Assembly (NCBI GenBank): GCA_934433485.1
Contig: CAKRZR010000017.1
Span: forward strand, 1 to 45,625
Length of the DNA stretch: 45,625 bases
Direction: 5' to 3'
Origin: an uncultured Eubacteriales bacterium
GTDB taxonomy: Bacteria > Bacillota > Clostridia > Oscillospirales > CAG-272
In this document: positions 23,666-32,160 of the stretch, piece by piece
How the letters are laid out: each line of letters opens with the position of its first letter
How positions within the stretch are numbered: the first letter of the stretch is position 1
Made by a program: the position numbers and the translations under genes
The notes under the pieces: generated by a model
Database searches by the model: none
Told to the model about the DNA's origin: nothing
Seen by the model: the letters and a program-made list of their open reading frames with translations, nothing else

Positions 23666-24228
23666 GTATGTTCTCTCCATATGCGCGTTACGGATGGATA
23701 GGATAGCTTTTCCAATATCACATCCCATCTATGATGAATCGGATCGTCCTGCGGTGCGTGGACAAGCGGGACAAATCCTGCGTCCAGATAGGTTTTGATG
23801 GCGGGAAGACGAAAATCGTCTGTGGACAGGAGCACTTCTGTAGCACCACGTCGTGAAAATTCCCGTAGCGCGTATTCCGCCATGCAGTGCCCCAATCCGC
23901 GACCACGCTCACTGCTCATTACTTTCACCATATGTACATACCCTGTGCCGTCGGCATGTGTGATCGTGGTGATTGTTGCCACGCGCTCAGCGACTGTGTT
24001 TTCGATAAAATGAATGTCCGTCGTTTGGACAATGTCCGGATAGACTTCAATCATTAGATGGTAGCAGGAATCCGCACCATCTTTTGGAGCAGGCTCCTCC
24101 ATAATGATCCTCTTCCAATCGGAGATATCCTTCGGACTCCCCGTGAAGCGAACAAACCGATAGCCTTGAGGCAGTGTGTGCGTACCTGCTGAATAGGGTG
24201 TGTACGCGAGCATATATAGCTGTTCCAT
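23662..24228 (-). CDS. GNAT-family N-acetyltransferase
   Basis: The 188-residue protein has a GNAT fold: the beta-strand/loop ATITTITHADGTGYVHMVKV, the acetyl-CoA pyrophosphate loop SERGRGLGHCMAEYAL (RGRGLG), and the late pattern LLSTDDFRLPAIKTYLDAGF with FVPL, typical of motif B. The first 50 residues are a variable substrate part. It starts at 24228 with GGAG nine bases upstream and is the first gene of a two-gene minus-strand operon with the GH110-like protein. Substrate unknown; an amino sugar is possible given the neighbours, but that is a guess. Confidence 0.85.
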   Translation of the reverse strand: MEQLYMLAYTPYSAGTHTLPQGYRFVRFTGSPKDISDWKRIIMEEPAPKDGADSCYHLMIEVYPDIVQTTDIHFIENTVAERVATITTITHADGTGYVHMVKVMSSERGRGLGHCMAEYALREFSRRGATEVLLSTDDFRLPAIKTYLDAGFVPLVHAPQDDPIHHRWDVILEKLSYPSVTRIWREHT

Positions 24229-24275
24229 ACGAACTCCTGACAGTGAAAATTGGTGGTTTTATACCATCTGCCTAC

Positions 24276-24304
24276 AGTATACCGCGTCGCGCAGGAATTT
24301 GCAA
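24276..24304 (-). promoter_or_regulatory. promoter of the GNAT/GH110-like operon
   Basis: On the minus strand TTGCAA (24299-24304) and TATACT (24276-24281) have a 17 bp spacer. It is back-to-back with the promoter of the glycosidase operon. Confidence 0.7.
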
Positions 24305-24342
24305 TAGTAAAAATCCCGGTAACTTTTCCGTTTCCTTTTCTA

Positions 24343-24371
24343 TTGCGATATTTCGCCATCTATGGTATACT
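24343..24371 (+). promoter_or_regulatory. promoter of the GH-A glycosidase/DUF5107 operon
   Basis: TTGCGA (24343-24348) and TATACT (24366-24371, in CTATGGTATACT) have a 17 bp spacer. The predicted start near 24378 is too close to the ATG at 24381, which supports the later start codon at 24405. Confidence 0.7.
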
Positions 24372-24404
24372 ATTTCCAAAATGACTGAATCTATTGGAGA
24401 ATTT

Positions 24405-26387
24405 ATGGAAATCTTGCTGCGTTTTACTGATGCTGCCGTCGAGGGATGCGAGATTGTCGCCCAAACCGCAGACGCAATCACGATCCGTCAGACTGCGGAA
24501 CAATCGTGGATCCATCTGCCGCCATTTCCGGATGACAGTGCGTGTGATGCAAACATGCTGCTTACCGGAATCGTGACAAACGACTGCAAATTCTGTACGC
24601 ATTGTCACGTCCGCTTTCATGGGGAGAACCGCACCTTTTCCTATACCGTAGCGCTCATGCCGTCCGTCACGGTGGATCTGCTGTTCCGCCTGCGGTATCT
24701 GAGTGGGGAATGCCACTATCCACCGATGGAGCCGGGCACGCTCAAATCAAGCATCGGTGGCAGTATGCGCCCGGACGAGATCCGCCGCGTGTCCATTGGA
24801 TTCACCGGGTGCGGCTGTACGTATACGCTCCGGAATCTGCGTTTTTCGGACACGGAGCCGGTCTATTGCAAACCGGATCACGCGATGTGCGATCTGCTTG
24901 GTCAGTGGGCGGATCGGGAATGGCCTGGAAAAACACGTTCCGTGGAAGAACTGCGGGAAAATCTGCACGCCGCGCTTATGGAATCGGAGCGGAATAGCGG
25001 TGCAGTATCCTGTCTGGACGCGTATGGCGGTGACACAAGATATCCGATGGCGGAGTGCTCCGATCGGTTCACGGTGCAAAAGCGTGGCGGGCACTGGTGG
25101 TTCGTCACACCGGATGGCAACGCGTTTTTCTCGACAGGCGTATTTGGCGTATATCCCGGCGAGTATGGCTGGGTGCGCGGAAACGAGGACTGGATCGGCA
25201 ATCTACCTCAGAAGGACGGCGTTTATAACGAGGCGTGGCGTCTGGCGGAGGACGAGGAGCTGTACCGGCGCAAGTTCCACGGCATGTTCCCGGCGGACAC
25301 GATGCTCTATGCCCCAGCGGTGGCGAATCTGATCCGCGTGTTTGGGGAGAATTGGCGTGAAAAGTGGACGAAAATCACAAAATCGCGTCTGCGGGAGTGG
25401 TCGGTCAATACGCTGTCGATGTTCTCTGACCCCGCGTTTATCCGGGACAGCGGCATGCCGTACGTGACAATGCTGCAGCGGTATCCGACGACGGAGCGGC
25501 TGATTTTCCGCGAGTTTCCCGATGTGTTCGATCCGGCATACACTGCGGCGTCGGAGGCATACGCGGCGCAGCTATCGGCATACGCCGAGGATCCCCGGCT
25601 CATCGGCTATTTCATGAACAACGAGCCGACATTCGCGTGGTCGGAGGAATGGACACTTGCCGAGCGTTTGCTCGAAAAAGAGAGTTCCTATGTTTCCAAG
25701 GCGCAGCTCATCACATTTCTCCGTGCACGGTACAACGACGATATCGCCTTGTTGAACGCCGCGTGGCATACAGATTTCGCGGATTTTGACGCACTCTCCA
25801 AGCCTGTGTTCCGTGCCGGGTCGTTTTCGGAGGAGGCACGCGAGGCGCTGCGGGCATTTACGGCGATCCTCATTGACCGCTATGTGCGTTTGCCAGCCGA
25901 AGCGTGTCGAAAAATTGCTCCGAAGCGGCTCAATTTGGGCATGCGTTTTGCCGGAGCCGCGCCGCTCACGATCCGTACTGCCGGGCACTTTGACGTGTAT
26001 TCCGTGAATTACTACGGAATGGACCCGACCGAGAGCCTGCGGGCGATCGTCGCGCACGCCGATATGCCGATCCTCATCGGGGAATTTCATTTCGGCGCGC
26101 TGGATGCCGGTCTGCCGGCAGGAGGCATTGTACCCGTGGCGACACAGGCAGATCGCGCCGCGGCATACACACGGTACATGCATCTGGCTGCGGCTCATCC
26201 GAATACCGTAGGCGCGCACTATTTTGCCTACAACGATCAGCCTCTCTGGGGACGCTACGACTGTGAGAACTTCCAATTCGGCTTCGTGGATGTCTGCCAC
26301 ACACCGTATGCCGCGTTCACAACCGCTGTCGCCGCCGTCAACGCGCAGATGATCGCACACCATAAAATGGAAAAAGAGGAGCACTGA
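24405..26387 (+). CDS. clan GH-A glycosidase related to GH50/GH42 (beta-galactosidase or agarase type)
   Basis: The 660-residue protein has an N-terminal beta domain (1-210) and a TIM barrel introduced by GHWWFVTPDGNAFFSTGVFG. The two catalytic acids of clan GH-A are visible: Glu407 in LIGYFMNNEPTFAW (acid/base) and Glu560 in ILIGEFHFGALDAG (nucleophile). The ending YFAYNDQPLWGRYDCENFQF and GFVDVCHTPY resembles GH50 proteins. There is no signal peptide, so it acts inside the cell on imported oligosaccharides, probably releasing galactose or a related sugar. I prefer the ATG at 24405 (GGAGA upstream) over 24381. The DUF5107 gene follows two bases after its stop. Exact family and substrate are uncertain. 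Confidence 0.75.
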   Translation: MEILLRFTDAAVEGCEIVAQTADAITIRQTAEQSWIHLPPFPDDSACDANMLLTGIVTNDCKFCTHCHVRFHGENRTFSYTVALMPSVTVDLLFRLRYLSGECHYPPMEPGTLKSSIGGSMRPDEIRRVSIGFTGCGCTYTLRNLRFSDTEPVYCKPDHAMCDLLGQWADREWPGKTRSVEELRENLHAALMESERNSGAVSCLDAYGGDTRYPMAECSDRFTVQKRGGHWWFVTPDGNAFFSTGVFGVYPGEYGWVRGNEDWIGNLPQKDGVYNEAWRLAEDEELYRRKFHGMFPADTMLYAPAVANLIRVFGENWREKWTKITKSRLREWSVNTLSMFSDPAFIRDSGMPYVTMLQRYPTTERLIFREFPDVFDPAYTAASEAYAAQLSAYAEDPRLIGYFMNNEPTFAWSEEWTLAERLLEKESSYVSKAQLITFLRARYNDDIALLNAAWHTDFADFDALSKPVFRAGSFSEEAREALRAFTAILIDRYVRLPAEACRKIAPKRLNLGMRFAGAAPLTIRTAGHFDVYSVNYYGMDPTESLRAIVAHADMPILIGEFHFGALDAGLPAGGIVPVATQADRAAAYTRYMHLAAAHPNTVGAHYFAYNDQPLWGRYDCENFQFGFVDVCHTPYAAFTTAVAAVNAQMIAHHKMEKEEH

Positions 26388-26388
26388 C

Positions 26389-29300
26389 ATGCCCATCACG
26401 ATAGAAAAGAGGATGATCCCGACCTATCCGGAGCAGCCGTACGAATGCCTGCCGATGTTCGCGGAAAACCGTGTCCATCAACGCTCTAGCGGCAATCCTT
26501 ATCCGAACGCCGTAGTGAACGGAATGCACGCGGATACCATAGAAAACAGGGAATACATAACGATCACATTGGAGAACGACTATGTGGCGATCACGGTGCT
26601 GCCGGAGCTGGGCGGCCGTATCTTCCGCGCGTACGACAAAAGAAACGGCTACGACTTTTTTTACAGGCAGAGTGTTATCAAGCCGGCATTGATCGGTGCG
26701 CTTGGTTCATGGATCTCCGGCGGCGTGGAGTTCAACTGGCCGTACCACCATCGTCCGAGCACGTTCCTGCCTGTCGACTACGCCACAGAGACCGAAGCGG
26801 ACGGCACGATGGCGGTGCATTTGTCGGAGCACGATCCCTTTGACCGGATGAAGGGCATGGTGACGCTGCGCCTGCGGCCGGATGCTACGGTGCTTGAGAC
26901 CGCGGTGCGTATTTTCAACCGGACGCCGCTTCGCCATTCATTCCTTTGGTGGGAAAACGCCGCGGTGCCGGTGCACGAGGATTACCACATTTTCTTTCCC
27001 GGAGACGTGCGGCGCGCGTATTTCCACTACCGCCGGGACACAGCCGCGTATCCGATCGGTTCCGGCTTCTACAATGGTCACAACTTCGGCGACGCGGCGA
27101 ATCTGGAACGGCACGGCGATATCCGATTTGCCACCTCACTTTTTGCTGATACATCCCGATACGATTTCTTCGGCGGCTATGACAAACGCAAAAACTGCGG
27201 TGTGGTGCATGTGGCAAACCGCCATACCTCGCCGGGAAAAAAGCTGTTCACCTGGGGCTACGGGGATCTGGCACATGCGTGGGAGAAGGCACTGACCGAT
27301 TCGGACGGCGCGTACGCGGAGCTGATGGCAAGCGCGTATTCCTCAAATCAGCCGGATTTCTCGTGGATTGAACCGTATGAGACCAAATGCTTCTCGCAGT
27401 TCTGGTATCCGCTGTCCGCCACTGGGATCCCGTTCTACGCCGACCGGAATTTCTCCCTGTCCGCGGAAAATGACACCCTGATCATGGGGACAACGGGTAA
27501 GGAACGGAAGGTTACGGTACGCCTTGCGCACGCGGGAGATGTGATCTGCGAAAAAGAGGTGCGCCTGTCCTGCCTGCAAAACGCCGTGATCGGGGGACTG
27601 CCCGTGTCTGCGGCGGAATGCACGGTCACCGTTCTTGAGAACGGCAGATCGATGCTGTCTTATGCGCCGCCGGAGAAGTGCGGAACAGAAGTGTCCCTGA
27701 TCGGGGATCTGCCGCTGCCGGAGGATATCACCAGTGCCGAGGACGCCTACCGCGTCGGGTTGCACATGCGTCAATACCGCGATCCAAAGGGCGATCCGTG
27801 CGCGTATTATCAACGCGCGCTGACGCTGGATAAAAATCATATTTCCGTGAAAACGGCGCTTGCGGAGGAATATATCGCGCGCAAACGGTATGACGACGCG
27901 GAAACGCTGCTCCGGGAAGTGGAGCAGACGCTCACAAAATGGAATCGTCGTCCGGAGAGCGGCCGTGTGTTTTATCTGCACGGCATCTGCGCGGAATCGA
28001 CGGAACGGTACGACGAAGCGCGTGAATGGTACTGGCAGGCTGCCGTACTGTCCGATACCGCGAACTGCGCGTATACCCGTGTGGCCGCCATGGACGGCAT
28101 GTGCGGCGATTTTGGCGCGATGGCGGAGGATGCAGGGTACGCGGCGGCACGTTTTCCGGACAATCTGACCGCGCGCATGTATGTGTCGATCGCATATCTT
28201 CGCATGGGGAATACAAAGCGTGCGGCGGAGATCACAGAGGCGGTGCGGCGGACGGATCCGCTGTTCCATCTCGCAAATTACACTGCCATGCGTTTGAAAA
28301 TCCAGTCGGAGCATGATTTCTGGGGTGGTCTGCACAGCGCGCCGGATGAGACCGCGATGGATCTGTACGAGGATCTCTGTGCCATAGGCTGCGCGGATTG
28401 GGGAAAGGAACTGCTTTCTTCCTGTGTGGAGCTTGACAAAGCGCATAAAATTGTGTACTATATGATCGACAAAACGCCGGACGCGTCCATAGGAATCGGA
28501 CGCACGTTCCCGTTCCGGCTGTGTGAGAAAAAAGCACTCCAACGGTCCAAAAACGATCCGGACGCAGCGTATCTTCTGGGCTGTCTCTGCTATAACGACC
28601 ATGCGTACGACGTTGCGGCGGAACTGTGGCGTTCGCTTGATACTCCGGCGGCAAAGCGGGATCTGGCGATCCGGTACTGGCGTGAAGACAAGCGTACGGA
28701 GGCGCTGACACAGCTGACAGAGGCACTGGAGCTGTGCGAAACGCCACAGCTGCTCTTTGAGTGGGCAAATGTCGCCAATCGGTGCGGCAAGTCGGAGCTG
28801 GTGTGCGAACGTATGGCATTGACCGCTCCCGATCACCTGCGCGATGACAGCTATCTCGAATGGGTACAGGCGGAGCTGTCGCGCGGAAATCCGGACAAGG
28901 CGTACGCGATGATGCGGGAGCACCGGTTTACACCCTGCGAGGGCGGCGAAAGTGCCGTGACCAGCCGGTATCTAGAAGCGCTGTACCAGATCGGAGAAAC
29001 GGCGTATAGGGAAGGGCGATATCCGGACGCGGAGTCGGCTTTCACGGCTGCACTGACACTGCCGGAGAATCTTGGCGCAGGGTTATGGAACGACAGTCCG
29101 CTGGCACCCATTCTCTACGGTCTGGCGCGTACCAGAGAGCGACTTGGCGAATCCGCGCGGGAAATATATACCAAAATCCTTGCGATGCGGGTCGATTTCT
29201 TTTCCGATATGCAAAATCCGCTGCTTCCGATCTGGCAGGCGTGCGCGCTTCGAGACCTTGGTAGAACAGCGGATGCAGAAGCACTTTGCCAGTCGACGAC

Positions 29301-29463
29301 GGCGGGATTCCGAGCGGCGCGTGGGAAAACGGACAGCGGATATTTCGCGACCACACCGTTTTTCAATTGCTATATCGATCCGCCGGATGTGGCAAGACGC
29401 GCGCATTATGACGCTCTTATTGAAAAATCGCGTGCGATCTGGGAGACGGCGTTCCACGTGTAA
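26389..29463 (+). CDS. DUF5107 domain protein with C-terminal TPR repeats
   Basis: The 1024-residue cytoplasmic protein has no signal peptide. The N-terminal third (about 40-390) is a galactose-mutarotase-like beta sandwich of the DUF5107 type: LENDYVAITVLPELGGRIFR, then SGGVEFNWPYHHRPSTF and WWENAAVPVHEDYHIFFPGD. From about residue 450 on there are many tetratricopeptide-like helical pairs (YYQRALTLDKNHISVKTALA, AREWYWQAAVLSDTANCAYT). DUF5107-TPR proteins occur with sugar-degrading enzymes in gut and soil bacteria; their reaction is not established. It is translationally close-coupled to the glycosidase (two-base gap, GAGGAG site inside that gene). A carbohydrate-binding or processing role is inferred. 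Confidence 0.8.
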   Translation: MPITIEKRMIPTYPEQPYECLPMFAENRVHQRSSGNPYPNAVVNGMHADTIENREYITITLENDYVAITVLPELGGRIFRAYDKRNGYDFFYRQSVIKPALIGALGSWISGGVEFNWPYHHRPSTFLPVDYATETEADGTMAVHLSEHDPFDRMKGMVTLRLRPDATVLETAVRIFNRTPLRHSFLWWENAAVPVHEDYHIFFPGDVRRAYFHYRRDTAAYPIGSGFYNGHNFGDAANLERHGDIRFATSLFADTSRYDFFGGYDKRKNCGVVHVANRHTSPGKKLFTWGYGDLAHAWEKALTDSDGAYAELMASAYSSNQPDFSWIEPYETKCFSQFWYPLSATGIPFYADRNFSLSAENDTLIMGTTGKERKVTVRLAHAGDVICEKEVRLSCLQNAVIGGLPVSAAECTVTVLENGRSMLSYAPPEKCGTEVSLIGDLPLPEDITSAEDAYRVGLHMRQYRDPKGDPCAYYQRALTLDKNHISVKTALAEEYIARKRYDDAETLLREVEQTLTKWNRRPESGRVFYLHGICAESTERYDEAREWYWQAAVLSDTANCAYTRVAAMDGMCGDFGAMAEDAGYAAARFPDNLTARMYVSIAYLRMGNTKRAAEITEAVRRTDPLFHLANYTAMRLKIQSEHDFWGGLHSAPDETAMDLYEDLCAIGCADWGKELLSSCVELDKAHKIVYYMIDKTPDASIGIGRTFPFRLCEKKALQRSKNDPDAAYLLGCLCYNDHAYDVAAELWRSLDTPAAKRDLAIRYWREDKRTEALTQLTEALELCETPQLLFEWANVANRCGKSELVCERMALTAPDHLRDDSYLEWVQAELSRGNPDKAYAMMREHRFTPCEGGESAVTSRYLEALYQIGETAYREGRYPDAESAFTAALTLPENLGAGLWNDSPLAPILYGLARTRERLGESAREIYTKILAMRVDFFSDMQNPLLPIWQACALRDLGRTADAEALCQSTTAGFRAARGKTDSGYFATTPFFNCYIDPPDVARRAHYDALIEKSRAIWETAFHV

Positions 29464-29468
29464 TGAAA

Positions 29469-29504
29469 CACCTGCCATGCGACCGAAAAGCTGCGTGGCA
29501 GGTG
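29469..29504. terminator. hairpin between convergent DUF5107 and regulator genes
   Basis: CACCTGCCATGC pairs with GCGTGGCAGGTG. There is no long T-run, but the position between two convergent stop codons fits a shared terminator. Confidence 0.5.
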
Positions 29505-29521
29505 CGTATGCTTTTGCATTG

Positions 29522-30646
29522 TTACAACAGGTATTCGCGGATCAGGGAGAGCGCTCCTTGTCTGGAGTCCACGCCGAGCCGACTGTAGATACGCTTCAGG
29601 CGGTAGTTGACAGCGCCCTGCGTGATGTACAGCCGTTCTGTCATCGCGCCAATGGTAGCGCCGGAGAGGAGCATTGTGAGAATTTGCCTGTCAAGCGCGT
29701 CCGCTTCGGCAAGAAGGCTTTGTAGTCGTATGATTTCTGAAACCATCGCGTCCTCATAAAAGTTGTGTCGATCTTGTGTGACAGGCGTGTTCAGGGACGG
29801 TTGGACTGCCCATTGCACGTTTCGGGGAGCTTCGGATAGAAATGCAGTGGTCTCGCCGATGCGCAGAACGGATTCCAGTCTGCCGGTGATGTGGATCGGA
29901 CAGTCCGTTTTATAGAGATATGCATACAATCCGACCGCCTGTCTGCCGATCTCCTCGTGATCCACCGTTACCGTCGTCACCCGATATGGACAATTTCCAT
30001 CTTCCGCAGTGAAAAACGCTGTGCTCATGATGTCTCCAAAACCCATGAGAAAAAGATCCTCCGGCACGCGCACGCCCGATTCCCGCAGTCGCCGCATGAG
30101 TCCGAGCACTGCAATGTCATTGGCGCACAGCACGGCATCCAAACCGTCGATGCGGGAAAAGAACGCGTCGCAGCAGGCGGAGAGCCCGTCCGTGTTCCAG
30201 AAAATGTGCGATTCGGGATAACCGTGCGCGAGAAACGCATTCGCCTTGCGTATATCGGAGCCGGAATCCGGGTGAATGCAGAAAAGCGCCGGAGCGGATT
30301 TGCCGCAGCCCGTCAGATACGCGAGACTGCGCCTTGTAGCCTCCTCGTAATCCATGGTCAGCGTATGGATTCCATGCGCACCATATACGCTTGTGATGTT
30401 GATGAGCAGTACGTCGACCTGATGCGCGCGCAGTACGGCGAGCTGTCGGTGGAGCTTGTGGATCGAGGTCGCGATCACGATGAGCAGTCGCCGGTCTGTT
30501 CCGAACGCGGTATCTGGGTCTGCGTCCTCGGAAAGAAAACAGAGCTCGTACCGTTTCCGGCGCGCTTCCTCCGACAGTCCGTGGAGCAAGGAAGCGTACC
30601 AGAGACTGGCGGCAAATTCCGGTTCGGTCTGAATATAGAGCTTCAT
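29522..30646 (-). CDS. sugar-sensor regulator with C-terminal LuxR-type HTH
   Basis: The 374-residue protein starts directly with a periplasmic-binding-protein-like sensor (PBP1/LacI type, about 1-290): VDVLLINITSVYGAHGIHTL, LDAVLCANDIAVLGLMRRLR and VRVPEDLFLMGFGDI are classic LacI-effector-domain patterns. The expected N-terminal LacI or GntR HTH is absent. Instead residues about 317-374 form a GerE/LuxR-type HTH: LLSGATIGAMTERLYITQGA, then VNYRLKRIYSRLGVDSRQGA. The start at 30646 has GGGAGG upstream; longer frames lack a site and add no HTH. It is divergent from the esterase/GH110-like operon and convergent with the glycosidase operon, so it is the likely sugar-responsive switch of this cluster. 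Confidence 0.8.
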   Translation of the reverse strand: MKLYIQTEPEFAASLWYASLLHGLSEEARRKRYELCFLSEDADPDTAFGTDRRLLIVIATSIHKLHRQLAVLRAHQVDVLLINITSVYGAHGIHTLTMDYEEATRRSLAYLTGCGKSAPALFCIHPDSGSDIRKANAFLAHGYPESHIFWNTDGLSACCDAFFSRIDGLDAVLCANDIAVLGLMRRLRESGVRVPEDLFLMGFGDIMSTAFFTAEDGNCPYRVTTVTVDHEEIGRQAVGLYAYLYKTDCPIHITGRLESVLRIGETTAFLSEAPRNVQWAVQPSLNTPVTQDRHNFYEDAMVSEIIRLQSLLAEADALDRQILTMLLSGATIGAMTERLYITQGAVNYRLKRIYSRLGVDSRQGALSLIREYLL

Positions 30647-30674
30647 GCGGCATCCTCCCACAGTTGTTTTTTCC

Positions 30675-30702
30675 ATTATACCATATTCCAGGCAAAATAC
30701 AA
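30675..30702 (-). promoter_or_regulatory. promoter of the sensor-HTH regulator
   Basis: On the minus strand TTGTAT (30697-30702) and a perfect TATAAT (30675-30680) have a 16 bp spacer. The divergent operon on the plus strand shows no clear promoter here and may depend on an activator. Confidence 0.55.
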
Positions 30703-30759
30703 TACAAAATTTCCGGTAATCGTGACCGAATATGCGCGCGATGCCGGATGGAGGTGACA

Positions 30760-32145
30760 ATGAACATACAATACGGCATACGATGCGGCGCGCTGCTCCA
30801 GAGAAACGGCGACGATCTCTGTGAAACGATACTGTCAGGACAATGGCAGGGCACGCTCTCCGCGAATCCCGGCAAAATCCGCATACTTTCGGAGGACACC
30901 GCGCTGCTCACCGGTATTCCGGTCGGTGGGCCATACACGATCACCATATCGGACGACGTGGAGTCGGTCACGTATACACACGTATATGTCGGCGATCTGT
31001 GGCTCCTCGCCGGGCAGTCCAACATGGAAGGCGCGGGACGGCTGCGGAAGCGCGACCGGGAAGAACCCGAAAATCCGGCGGTGCGCGCACTGTACATGGA
31101 CGATCGGTGGGACAGTGCCCGCGTGTTGCTCCATCAGCTCTGGCTGTCCGGGGATCCGGCGCATGTACGTACCTGCGAGCAAAACGGGATCGCGCGGAAA
31201 ACCTCGGGCGTCGCGGTGCTCGACGATCCGCCGATGGAGCAAAAACGCGGCGTCGGACCGGGATATTTCTTTGCGCGAGCCATGTACCGGAAAACCGGCG
31301 TTCCACAGGGCGTGATCCCGGCGGCGGTTGGCGGCGCGCCGATCGAAATGTGGACACCACCCACGGATGGAGGTGACAACTACTATACGGCGGCGTATCG
31401 CAGAATACGTCTGTGCGGCTGTCGGATCCGCGGATTGTTCTGGTACCAGGGCGAGGGTTATAACAGCGATCTCGACGAGTATGACCACAGGTTCACCGCC
31501 ATGCGCGACGGTTTCCGGACGTTATGCGCCATGGAAACGCTGCCCACAGTACAGGCACAGGTGTTCCGCTGCTTTTTGCCGGGATACAAGAGCACAGGAG
31601 CTGTCTGGTCACGGTACCGCGGGCACCAGTGGGAAATGGCGCACATACTGCCTGCGCTTGCGACCGTGGCAACAAACGATCTTGATCTTGACGATCTCAT
31701 CCACCTCTCCGCGGACGCGCAGGAAATTTTGGGCAGCCGTGCCTGCGACGCGATGTGTCACCTCCTTTATGGCACGGGGAATGCGGAGCCGGAGATCGCA
31801 CAGATCACAGCGGAGGCGGACGACTGCGTGCCCTCGTGGACGATATTGCAGATCCGCTATCGGAATCTGCGCGGGAAGCTCTGTGCGGCGGGTGTGCCGA
31901 ATGGATTTACCATCGGAAACGCGGACGTCGCGCCGGATCGGGAGGGTATACAGCGCATCGGACTGGACGGCGATACGGTCTGGCTCCGGTGTGAATGGAA
32001 CCGCGATACCATGCGACAAAAAACGCTTTGGTACGGTTATGGGCACGACACCTACTGCAACATCACCGACGAAGGCGGTCACGCGATTCCCGCGACAGAC
32101 GCGATCCGGCTCTGTGACTGGCTCGCCGAACAGGACAATCGATAG
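30760..32145 (+). CDS. sialate O-acetylesterase-like SGNH esterase
   Basis: The 461-residue protein belongs to the SASA group of SGNH hydrolases. Block I is WLLAGQSNMEG with nucleophile Ser87, the middle blocks are FFARAMYRKTGVPQGVIPAA and FWYQGEGYN, and the final DLIHLS holds the Asp312/His315 pair of the catalytic triad. An N-terminal beta domain (1-75) precedes it, as in other family members. There is no signal peptide. It would remove O-acetyl groups from sialic acids or other sugars on imported glycans. GGAGGTG precedes the ATG at 30760. It is followed after 15 bp by the GH110-like gene, so the two are in one operon. Confidence 0.8.
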   Translation: MNIQYGIRCGALLQRNGDDLCETILSGQWQGTLSANPGKIRILSEDTALLTGIPVGGPYTITISDDVESVTYTHVYVGDLWLLAGQSNMEGAGRLRKRDREEPENPAVRALYMDDRWDSARVLLHQLWLSGDPAHVRTCEQNGIARKTSGVAVLDDPPMEQKRGVGPGYFFARAMYRKTGVPQGVIPAAVGGAPIEMWTPPTDGGDNYYTAAYRRIRLCGCRIRGLFWYQGEGYNSDLDEYDHRFTAMRDGFRTLCAMETLPTVQAQVFRCFLPGYKSTGAVWSRYRGHQWEMAHILPALATVATNDLDLDDLIHLSADAQEILGSRACDAMCHLLYGTGNAEPEIAQITAEADDCVPSWTILQIRYRNLRGKLCAAGVPNGFTIGNADVAPDREGIQRIGLDGDTVWLRCEWNRDTMRQKTLWYGYGHDTYCNITDEGGHAIPATDAIRLCDWLAEQDNR

Positions 32146-32160
32146 AAAGGAGCAATTCTC

